5,053 nucleotides of DNA, from the NCBI GenBank assembly GCA_017383945.1, contig JAFNUQ010000153.1, forward strand, positions 1-5,053, given 5' to 3'. This document shows, piece after piece, positions 1 through 5,053 of this stretch; position 1 is the stretch's first letter; each line of letters starts with the position of its first letter. The translations under genes were made by a program, and so were the position numbers. The notes beneath the pieces are model-generated. The model searched no databases. It was given only the letters and a program-made list of their open reading frames with translations, and was not told the DNA's origin. The stretch is from Bacteroidales bacterium. GTDB taxonomy: Bacteria; Bacteroidota; Bacteroidia; Bacteroidales; UBA932.

Positions 1-430
1 AATCAAGGTTGTAGAAATCCCGGCAATGGCACAGATTCATATGGACGTAGAGCCTGTCAAGGTAATGATCAATGTAGGTGTCTACGGCGGCTGGAGACAA
101 TCCATCACAAGAGAAGGGCCAGGAGTCACAGATGAATTCAAAAACAATTTCAAGTCCTACGAGAATCGTTGGGATTACGGATTGCAAGGCGGAGGCGGAA
201 TCGCAATTATGCTGGACCCTATAGAAATCCACTTCAATTGCCTTGCAAGATGGTCATGGAACAGCCTCTATCAGCCAGACTACGCCAGCAAATATTATTA
301 TAACTACGCCTACCCTCTTGACATAATGGCTACTGTAGGCATCCATTTCCAGCTCTCAAAACGTTACGGAAAGACCAAGAGGGCTATCCGTCAAGAAGCA
401 TATGATATAGTTTATGGAAACAAAGAATAG
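1..430 (+). CDS. Outer-membrane beta-barrel protein, PorT-like (3' part, start outside window)
   Basis: This is the C-terminal part of a gene that begins left of the window. The reading frame is open from base 2, and the codons before the first ATG (base 26) read IKVVEIPA, which runs straight into AMAQIHM, so that ATG is internal. About 142 residues are visible. They alternate amphipathic, aromatic-rich beta strands (INVGVYGGW, WDYGLQGGGGIAIML, IEIHFNCLARWSW, LDIMATVGIHFQL) with polar loops, the pattern of the PorT-like outer-membrane beta-barrel family. 'VEIPAMAQIHM' matches the 'EIP' segment usual in that family. After the likely last strand (ending HFQL) there is a basic tail of about 24 residues, SKRYGKTKRA onward, which would lie in the periplasm. 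Family membership is from sequence pattern. A role in type IX secretion, as for true PorT, is possible but cannot be shown here. The gene overlaps ispG by 17 bases, suggesting co-transcription. Confidence 0.75.
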   Translation, partial: IKVVEIPAMAQIHMDVEPVKVMINVGVYGGWRQSITREGPGVTDEFKNNFKSYENRWDYGLQGGGGIAIMLDPIEIHFNCLARWSWNSLYQPDYASKYYYNYAYPLDIMATVGIHFQLSKRYGKTKRAIRQEAYDIVYGNKE

Positions 431-1661
431 AATTATCACACGCACAGTCAGAATCGGCAAGAACCTTCTGATGGGCGGCGGCAATCCTATTGTCGTACAA
501 ACAATGTGCAACACTCACACCTCTGATGTAGAAGCTACAGTTGCACAGATCAGAGAACTTTCAGAGGCTGGCGCAGAGCTTGTGCGAATCACAGTACCAG
601 GCCTGCAGGATGTCCCTAAAGTCAAGGAGATAATGGAGATTCTACGTTCTGAAGGCAATTTTGTACCTGTCGTTGCCGACATCCATTTCTCCGCTGACAC
701 AGCAATTGCTGTTGCACCGTTAGTGGAGAAGGTCCGCATAAATCCCGGCAATTTCCATAAGAATTATGAGACTGCTAGAGAGCTATTTATCAAATTCATC
801 GCCGTCTGCAAGCAGCACGATACAGCTATTCGCATCGGCGTAAATTATGGTTCGCTTGGTGCTCAGATTACTGAGAAATTTGGCAACACCCCGCTTGGAA
901 TGGCAATGGCAGCGCTCGACTGGATTAAAATGTGCGAGCAGGAAGGTTTCCATAACTATGTTGTTTCCCTCAAAGCCAGCAATACTGTAACTATGTCAAG
1001 AGCCTACTCAAGCCTCATCAATCTCCTCAAGGAGAGCGATATGGAGATTCCTCCAATGCACGTAGGCGTGACTGAGGCTGGCGGCGGCGACACAGGACGC
1101 ATCAAGTCTTGCGTGGGCATCGCAACCGTGCTAAGCGAAGGTATCGGCGACACAATCAGAGTTTCACTCACCGAGCCACCAGTCAATGAGATTCCGGTGG
1201 CAAGATATCTAGCTCACGCAGAGAAGGGAGACCCGATGCTGGACGCAGCAATCACTTGGGGTCCAAAACTGCTGAAAGGCGAGATCGACCGCATCCCTGA
1301 AGATGCAGGAGTGAGCCAATACCTTGACGATGAGATTATGCAAGCTGCCCGCAGACGCTTCTATAAGCCTGACTATATTGCCTGCCCAGGCTGTGGCAGA
1401 ACGATGTACAACCTTCAGGAGACATTTGAGCAGGTAAAGGCTAGGACCTCACACCTCAAGGATATTGTAATCGCAGTGATGGGTTGTATAGTAAATGGTC
1501 CCGGTGAGATGGCAGATGCAGACTGGGGCTATGTCGGAGAAGGCGGCGGCAAAGTCTCTATATACAAAAAGGGACAGCCTATTCTTAGACATGTCCCTGA
1601 TTATGAGGCGATTGATAAACTTCTAGAGTTGATTACTCAACATACAGAAGAAGACCTTTAA
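414..1661 (+). CDS. ispG: 4-hydroxy-3-methylbut-2-enyl diphosphate synthase (IspG/GcpE), compact form
   Basis: This [4Fe-4S] enzyme of the cytosolic MEP isoprenoid pathway reductively converts methylerythritol 2,4-cyclodiphosphate to HMBPP. The 415 residues hold an N-terminal TIM barrel (about 1-265) with VRINPGN (107-113), IRIGVNYGSL (139-148), SLKASNT (185-191), GVTEAG (218-223) and GDTIRVSLTEPP (245-256). The C-terminal iron-sulfur domain (about 320-410) has Cys324 and Cys327 in CPGCGR, Cys358 in MGCIVNGPGE, and Glu365, equivalent to the three Cys and one Glu cluster ligands of E. coli IspG. All key residues are present. The linker between EIPVAR and CPGC is only about 59 residues, although most Bacteroidota IspG proteins, as I recall them, carry an extra domain of some 200 residues there. 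The ATG lies inside the end of the barrel gene with no Shine-Dalgarno, so translational coupling is likely. The 3' end overlaps convergent rlmI by 29 bases. Confidence 0.97.
   Translation: METKNRIITRTVRIGKNLLMGGGNPIVVQTMCNTHTSDVEATVAQIRELSEAGAELVRITVPGLQDVPKVKEIMEILRSEGNFVPVVADIHFSADTAIAVAPLVEKVRINPGNFHKNYETARELFIKFIAVCKQHDTAIRIGVNYGSLGAQITEKFGNTPLGMAMAALDWIKMCEQEGFHNYVVSLKASNTVTMSRAYSSLINLLKESDMEIPPMHVGVTEAGGGDTGRIKSCVGIATVLSEGIGDTIRVSLTEPPVNEIPVARYLAHAEKGDPMLDAAITWGPKLLKGEIDRIPEDAGVSQYLDDEIMQAARRRFYKPDYIACPGCGRTMYNLQETFEQVKARTSHLKDIVIAVMGCIVNGPGEMADADWGYVGEGGGKVSIYKKGQPILRHVPDYEAIDKLLELITQHTEEDL
1633..1661. other. Tail-to-tail antisense overlap of ispG and rlmI
   Basis: Both convergent genes read through each other's stop codon. 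The ispG TAA is at 1659-1661 and the rlmI TAA (complement) at 1633-1635, so 29 bases code on both strands. On the rlmI side they encode the end of the family-conserved GEYLKGLLL segment. On the ispG side they encode a polar tail (QHTEEDL) past the conserved domain. The only dyad here is a 5-bp stem, GTTGA/TCAAC at 1628-1641, with no T-run on either side, so no intrinsic terminator separates the two units. Confidence 0.9.
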
Positions 1662-2820
1662 GATATTCTCCCTCCGGATGATAGATGTTTACTGGATGGT
1701 CTGCGCCCTGGCACAGTCTGTCCAGTATTCTTACTCTACGGCCTGTCTGAGCAGCGGCAGAGAAGACCGTATTGGCAAAGCTGATCTTATCCACTACCTG
1801 CGAGCAGCTGAAGGTAAACACAAGGCCTCCTGGTGCTACTCGAGAAATCGCTGCTGCATTAAGACGCTGGTAGGCACGGAGCGCGTTTTTCAATGCTCCG
1901 CGATGCTTTGCAAATGCAGGCGGATCAACGATGATCAGGTCATATTTGCCAGCTTCGCACTTTGAGAGATGCTCAATAGCGTCAGTGCAAAAACACTCAA
2001 AATTGTCTTTTCCTGTGTTGGCTTTGTTGCGCTTTGCCAGATCTATAGCACGTGCCGATGAGTCGACAGAATCAACATTCAAAGCTCCCGAATTGAGCGC
2101 ATAAACACTGAAACCACCTGTATAGCAGAACAAGTTAAGGACATTACGTCCCTGGGCGTGACTGCCCACCAATGCTCTGTTATCTCGCTGGTCGAGGAAG
2201 AAACCAGTCTTCTGACCTTCTTCCCAGTTTACTATAAATGCATTGTTATTTTCTAGTACAGTGGTTTCCTTCTGATTGAAGTCCTCACGCTTATAGAGGT
2301 AACCGTCAATCAGCTCCAGTCCTGCCTTAAACGGAGCTGTGCCAGAACTCTTGTCATAAACAGCCTTTAAGGCATCACCGAATACTTCCTGAAGGGCTTT
2401 AGATATCTGAAGCTTAGCTCTGAACATACCCACAGAATGAGCCTGAAGCACACATACTCCATCATACCAGTCGATAATCAGGCCAGGAAGTCCGTCACCT
2501 TCTCCATGGACGAGACGGAAGCAGTTGGTTGCTGGATTATCAACCAGGCCGGCTGCTCTTCTGACTTCAAGAGCACGAGCAATTGAAACAGTCCAGAAAT
2601 CAGGAGCAAGAGGATCTGCATCAAATGAAAGTATCCTCACAGCGATAGATCCGATCTGATAATGACCGGCGGCAAGGTACTCACCTTCACTACTGTATAT
2701 CGCTACTATATCTCCTTCTGCAGGGGAACCTTGAATCTGAGCAATAGCTCCGCTGAAGACCCAAGGATGAAATCTCTTCAGAGACTCGCTTCTTCCCTTC
2801 TTCAATATAACTTTAATCAT
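1633..2820 (-). CDS. rlmI: RlmI-type class I SAM-dependent 23S rRNA (cytosine-C5) methyltransferase
   Basis: The product is a cytosolic S-adenosylmethionine-dependent methyltransferase of the RlmI/RlmK family. E. coli RlmI makes m5C1962 in 23S rRNA and is 396 residues; this protein is 395. An N-terminal PUA domain (about 1-75) contains HPWVFSGAI and GDIVAIYSSEGEYLAAGHY. A central family domain follows, then the family signature EGQKTGFFLDQRDNR (201-215). The Rossmann domain has motif I LNLFCYTGGFSVYA (228-241), acidic Asp253 for the SAM ribose, motif IV DPPAF (299-303) and motif VI FSCSQ (337-341) with Cys339 as the likely catalytic nucleophile. The C-terminus HPEGEYLKGLLL is also typical. 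It is the last gene of the minus-strand chain; its ATG overlaps the exonuclease stop (ATGATTAA, 8 bases), and the start is preceded by A-rich sequence without a Shine-Dalgarno. The family is clear; the exact rRNA site is carried over from E. coli. Confidence 0.93.
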   Translation of the reverse strand: MIKVILKKGRSESLKRFHPWVFSGAIAQIQGSPAEGDIVAIYSSEGEYLAAGHYQIGSIAVRILSFDADPLAPDFWTVSIARALEVRRAAGLVDNPATNCFRLVHGEGDGLPGLIIDWYDGVCVLQAHSVGMFRAKLQISKALQEVFGDALKAVYDKSSGTAPFKAGLELIDGYLYKREDFNQKETTVLENNNAFIVNWEEGQKTGFFLDQRDNRALVGSHAQGRNVLNLFCYTGGFSVYALNSGALNVDSVDSSARAIDLAKRNKANTGKDNFECFCTDAIEHLSKCEAGKYDLIIVDPPAFAKHRGALKNALRAYQRLNAAAISRVAPGGLVFTFSCSQVVDKISFANTVFSAAAQTGRRVRILDRLCQGADHPVNIYHPEGEYLKGLLLYVE

Positions 2821-3445
2821 TTTGTACTGGTTTTGGATTTAAATCCTCCTCAGAAAGAGGACGTTTAGGACTATCAAGGAGTCTGAGGTACATCTCGCGG
2901 CAGACCCAAGCGTCGGTAGCAGCATAAAGCTGCTGACCCTCCGAGAGTGTGTCTGCCTCCCAATTTGAAAGCTGCTGACTCTTTGAAACGCGTCCTTCGA
3001 GTATAATAGCTGCCATCTTCTTCACGCTCTTGTCGCGTATTCCCCATAGATATCCAATCTTCTGGAGATCCACAAATCCGCCATCCTCAAATGTGCGATA
3101 GCTTTTCAAGCCACGGACATCATCAGCGACAGCAGCACCGACCTTGATAATCTTGTCTGACGCGAGGATATGACAAAGAGCAGTCCTCATACCTATGATC
3201 GAGATGCGGAAAAGAAATGCCTTATCAGGACCTGACAACTGCAACAAGGCCACCTTGCGATGTGGCGCACCCGGCGTAAATACCGGTCTTGTCTCTGTAT
3301 CAAAGCCTATAACTTTCTGACGAGACAGGTAGGCAATAGCTCTATAATATCTAAAATCAACCTTATCTATCACCTCTATATATCCGGGGAAAGACAGACG
3401 AGGAAGCTTATCAATTTCTTCTGGTAATATGCTAATTTTGTACAT
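2813..3445 (-). CDS. Stand-alone 3'-5' exonuclease domain protein (RNase D/WRN-like, DEDDy)
   Basis: The 210-residue protein is little more than one DnaQ-like exonuclease domain of the DEDDy type (RNase D / WRN exonuclease relatives), which removes 3' nucleotides using two metal ions. Motif Exo I is GFDTETRP with Asp49 and Glu51, followed by KVALLQLSG (64-72), a strand usual for the family. Exo II is KVGAAVADDVRGLK, with Asp109 (or Asp108) as ligand. Exo III is YAATDAW, with Tyr174 and Asp178 in the Y-x3-D pattern. All catalytic residues are present. There is no HRDC domain as in RNase D and no helicase or polymerase domain. The substrate, RNA or DNA, cannot be read from the sequence; adjacency to an rRNA methyltransferase favours RNA, by inference only. 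The start lies 14 bases inside the lipoprotein gene, with GGAG 4 bases upstream of the ATG, a possible ribosome site. Confidence 0.88.
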   Translation of the reverse strand: MYKISILPEEIDKLPRLSFPGYIEVIDKVDFRYYRAIAYLSRQKVIGFDTETRPVFTPGAPHRKVALLQLSGPDKAFLFRISIIGMRTALCHILASDKIIKVGAAVADDVRGLKSYRTFEDGGFVDLQKIGYLWGIRDKSVKKMAAIILEGRVSKSQQLSNWEADTLSEGQQLYAATDAWVCREMYLRLLDSPKRPLSEEDLNPKPVQND

Positions 3446-4532
3446 ATAGCTCCGGTATCAGGACAATCGTACTATCCAGGACATTACTAGTATTATGTAC
3501 CCTATACATCTTGGCCTGAGGTAGTGAAATATTATGAGTAAAAAGGTTCTCTGAACGCAAGATATCGTAGCAGTAAGAAGCACAGGCTTCAACTACATCC
3601 ATCATCTTTACATCGTCGGCAAATGACTGACCATAGGTGATATAGGTTTCATTCATCACTGAGACGATATCTGCCAGATTTACTTTAATAGCAGAAATAT
3701 CAATATTGTAATCATCCACTAGGATGACATCGATTTTTTCATCTCCATATGAGGCCTTAAACGCAGTTGCAAGCCTCTCAAACATATTTTCTTTATTGTC
3801 GGTCGGAAATACGATAAAACTTCCGAGTTCTCGACCAAGGTTCTGTGCCTTTGTCTTTAATATGTCCATATACACCTTTGCAGAGGCGATTTCGGGATCA
3901 TATAGTATCGCTACGTTTAGTTTTTCCTTATCATCATTGAAGGCATTATCCAACATCACATCAAGCGGATATACGACAGGCACAACACAAGAAGTCGCAC
4001 GGAAAAGTGTATCCACATCAAAGGATGAATAATGATAAAGGTTTGGGTCAGTAACAATTATCATCTTTGAAGATGACTTGTTACCCTTACCCTCAAGGTC
4101 ATAGATACTTAGGTTAGAAACTGTATCCATAGCTGAAACGACGCGCATCACAAGATGTCGGCGCACAGCTGGCACTTGATTCCGATCAATCAAAGTTTTA
4201 AATCCTTCCTCCTGAGTAATCAAAGAGAAAATTTCTCCTGCAAAATCAGGCAATTCGTCAGGATTCAGGCTGCCATCGATATTATCTCTCTTGTCATATT
4301 CTGCAAGAGCTTCATACAATCTCACGGTATTTCTATCAGTACCGACAATTGCAATCTCATCATTGTATGATGGGACATCTTCTGCAGTAAGGATCTGCTT
4401 TAAAGCAAGTTCCTTACCAGAAAGTATATCTCTTACATACTGGATAGTCTGCCTTCCGTTATCATTTCTATCCACACAGGATACACTCAGCAGAAAAGCA
4501 GAAACTGCAACTATCAATGTATTGAGTCTCAT
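3432..4532 (-). CDS. Uncharacterised lipoprotein with predicted Rossmann-like alpha/beta core
   Basis: I do not recognise this 366-residue protein. The ATG at 4530-4532 is preferred because it forms an ATGA overlap with the pssA stop and opens directly on a lipoprotein signal: MRLN, hydrophobic LIVAVSAFLL, then SVSC with Cys19 as the probable acylated residue. The lipobox is imperfect (Ser at -3). An in-frame ATG at 4655 would add 41 Cys-rich residues lying within pssA and bury the signal, so it is rejected. After Cys19 comes a helical part (about 25-140), then alternating strands and helices: KMIIVTDP (156-163), LNVAILYDP (205-213) followed by a helix, GSFIVFPTD (237-245) followed by a helix, and KIDVILVDDYNID (266-278). 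This resembles one lobe of a type I periplasmic-binding or Rossmann-like fold, but no family motif is visible. It probably sits on a periplasmic face of the envelope. It is coupled to pssA upstream and overlaps the exonuclease downstream. Confidence 0.78.
   Translation of the reverse strand: MRLNTLIVAVSAFLLSVSCVDRNDNGRQTIQYVRDILSGKELALKQILTAEDVPSYNDEIAIVGTDRNTVRLYEALAEYDKRDNIDGSLNPDELPDFAGEIFSLITQEEGFKTLIDRNQVPAVRRHLVMRVVSAMDTVSNLSIYDLEGKGNKSSSKMIIVTDPNLYHYSSFDVDTLFRATSCVVPVVYPLDVMLDNAFNDDKEKLNVAILYDPEIASAKVYMDILKTKAQNLGRELGSFIVFPTDNKENMFERLATAFKASYGDEKIDVILVDDYNIDISAIKVNLADIVSVMNETYITYGQSFADDVKMMDVVEACASYCYDILRSENLFTHNISLPQAKMYRVHNTSNVLDSTIVLIPELYVQN
4529..4532 (-). promoter_or_regulatory. 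ATGA stop-start overlap coupling pssA to the lipoprotein gene
   Basis: On the minus strand the bases ATGA contain both the lipoprotein start (ATG, 4530-4532) and the pssA stop (TGA, 4529-4531). The upstream bases, ending TTTTCAAGAT, hold no Shine-Dalgarno. Re-initiation by ribosomes finishing pssA is the simplest reading. The site also fixes the lipoprotein start, because a signal peptide begins exactly here. Confidence 0.7.
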
Positions 4533-5053
4533 ATCTTGAAAATTGCGTAAATAACGTTTTTTACCAAATAGCAAGTAAAGGTAAGAAGCAAGACAAGTGA
4601 CCAATTCAGATTGCAGAACATTGCAATTATAGCAATCGCAACCACAAAAAGGCACATAGTCAGACGCTTGTTCTTCAACACCTGGCTATCATCTTTGTGG
4701 AACTTAAACGAGAACATAGGTATCTCGCACACAAGGAAATAGCACAGCATGATTGAGAGAACAGGAATAAATATAGGACTTGCTACCCATACAGCAATAA
4801 AGCCTGAGGTGTCAACACAAGAGTAATATGAGAGAGATCCACAGATCACCGCACAAGCAGGAGTAGGTAGCCCGATAAAGCTATCTTTCTGACGAGGATC
4901 AATATTAAACTTGGCAAGTCTTATAGCACTGAAAAGCGCAATAAAAAGCGGAATATAACAAAGAATATTCTCTTGGAATGTAAATGTCACCATCAGAGAA
5001 TACAGCATCACTGATGGCAATACGCCGAAGCTCACGAGGTCGCAAAGCGAATC
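4529..5053 (-). CDS. pssA: CDP-diacylglycerol-serine O-phosphatidyltransferase (C-terminal part; 5' end outside window)
   Basis: Phosphatidylserine synthase joins CDP-diacylglycerol and serine in the inner membrane, the first step to phosphatidylethanolamine. The frame is open to the right edge, and the six codons before the GTG at 5033-5035 read DSLCDL. Together they give DSLCDLVSFGVLPS, whose D-x3-D is the end of the CDP-alcohol phosphatidyltransferase motif (DGx2ARx8Gx3Dx3D). The GTG is thus internal, and the DG..AR half of the motif lies outside the window. The 174 visible residues also contain SAIRLAKFNID and SFIGLPTPA, typical of bacterial type II PssA, and several hydrophobic spans: about 12-43, 62-76, 83-110, 130-147 and 150-170 of the visible part. 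The short basic loop KFHKDDSQVLKNKR near 117-130 separates the last pair. The gene ends in the ATGA overlap with the lipoprotein. The N-terminal length and promoter cannot be judged. Confidence 0.92.
   Translation of the reverse strand, partial: DSLCDLVSFGVLPSVMLYSLMVTFTFQENILCYIPLFIALFSAIRLAKFNIDPRQKDSFIGLPTPACAVICGSLSYYSCVDTSGFIAVWVASPIFIPVLSIMLCYFLVCEIPMFSFKFHKDDSQVLKNKRLTMCLFVVAIAIIAMFCNLNWSLVLLLTFTCYLVKNVIYAIFKI

Noticed and set aside
26..28. ATG as the true start of the beta-barrel gene
   Set aside because: The frame is open upstream to the window edge with family-like sequence (VVEIPA), and no signal peptide follows this ATG.
515..751. Minus-strand open frame opposite ispG (78 codons), and a similar one at 1004-1186
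   Set aside because: Both are Ser/Thr/Ala-rich low-complexity translations antisense to strongly conserved ispG sequence.
1628..1641. Hairpin GTTGA-TTAC-TCAAC as a bidirectional terminator
   Set aside because: The stem is only 5 bp, lies inside ispG coding sequence, and has no T-run after it on either strand.
1678..1965. Plus-strand open frame opposite rlmI (95 codons)
   Set aside because: It lies fully antisense to the well-supported methyltransferase, has no recognisable protein features, and is a shadow of the real frame.
2662..2868. Plus-strand open frame across the rlmI/exonuclease junction
   Set aside because: It is antisense to two supported genes and shows no protein features.
3724..4539. 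Three plus-strand open frames opposite the lipoprotein gene (3724-4032, 4155-4370, 4291-4539)
   Set aside because: Two of them overlap each other, they are Ser-rich antisense shadows, and the minus-strand gene has a signal peptide and coupled junctions on both sides.
4533..4655. Upstream in-frame extension of the lipoprotein gene to an ATG at 4655
   Set aside because: The extra 41 residues lie wholly within pssA, are Cys-rich and unlike a signal peptide, and would hide the lipoprotein signal that begins at the ATGA junction.
5033..5035. GTG as the start of pssA
   Set aside because: The open frame continues to the window edge and encodes DSLCDL, part of the catalytic D-x3-D motif, so the GTG is an internal valine codon.
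1..5053. Search by eye for tRNA or rRNA genes, CRISPR repeats, insertion sequences, long direct or inverted repeats and Bacteroidota promoter boxes (TTTG / TAnnTTTG)
   Set aside because: Nothing convincing was seen; coding sequence fills the window and both transcription units begin outside it.

Overview
The window looks like a chromosomal fragment of a Bacteroidota member, probably order Bacteroidales. Grounds: a PorT-type outer-membrane beta-barrel gene next to ispG; an IspG core with the wording typical of this phylum; a PssA with the 'AIRLAKFNID...SFIGLPTP' signature familiar from Bacteroidales; starts that mostly lack a Shine-Dalgarno sequence; and no sign of mobile DNA. A family or genus cannot be assigned from this much sequence.

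Layout. The left third (1-1661) is plus strand: the 3' end of a beta-barrel outer-membrane protein gene, whose last 17 bases overlap the start of ispG (MEP isoprenoid pathway). The rest (1633-5053) is a minus-strand chain read from right to left: pssA (phosphatidylserine synthase, cut by the right edge), an uncharacterised lipoprotein, a stand-alone DEDDy 3'-5' exonuclease, and an RlmI-type 23S rRNA methyltransferase. The chain's junctions overlap by 4, 14 and 8 bases. The two units meet tail to tail, and ispG and rlmI share 29 bases at their 3' ends.

The six genes tile the window completely, with no intergenic base. There is therefore no promoter, terminator, riboswitch, RNA gene, repeat, CRISPR array or mobile element to report. 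Both transcription units start outside the window. Functionally the left unit joins envelope and isoprenoid genes. The right unit joins phospholipid synthesis, an envelope lipoprotein, an RNA- or DNA-trimming nuclease and ribosome modification. The shared order looks like housekeeping co-transcription rather than one pathway.

This is mostly an ordinary core-genome region and I see no new multi-gene system. The points most worth a second look are the compact IspG, which carries Bacteroidota-like sequence but has no room for the large insert domain usual in that phylum; the lipoprotein of unknown function with a predicted Rossmann-like core, coupled to pssA; and the antisense 3' overlap of ispG and rlmI.
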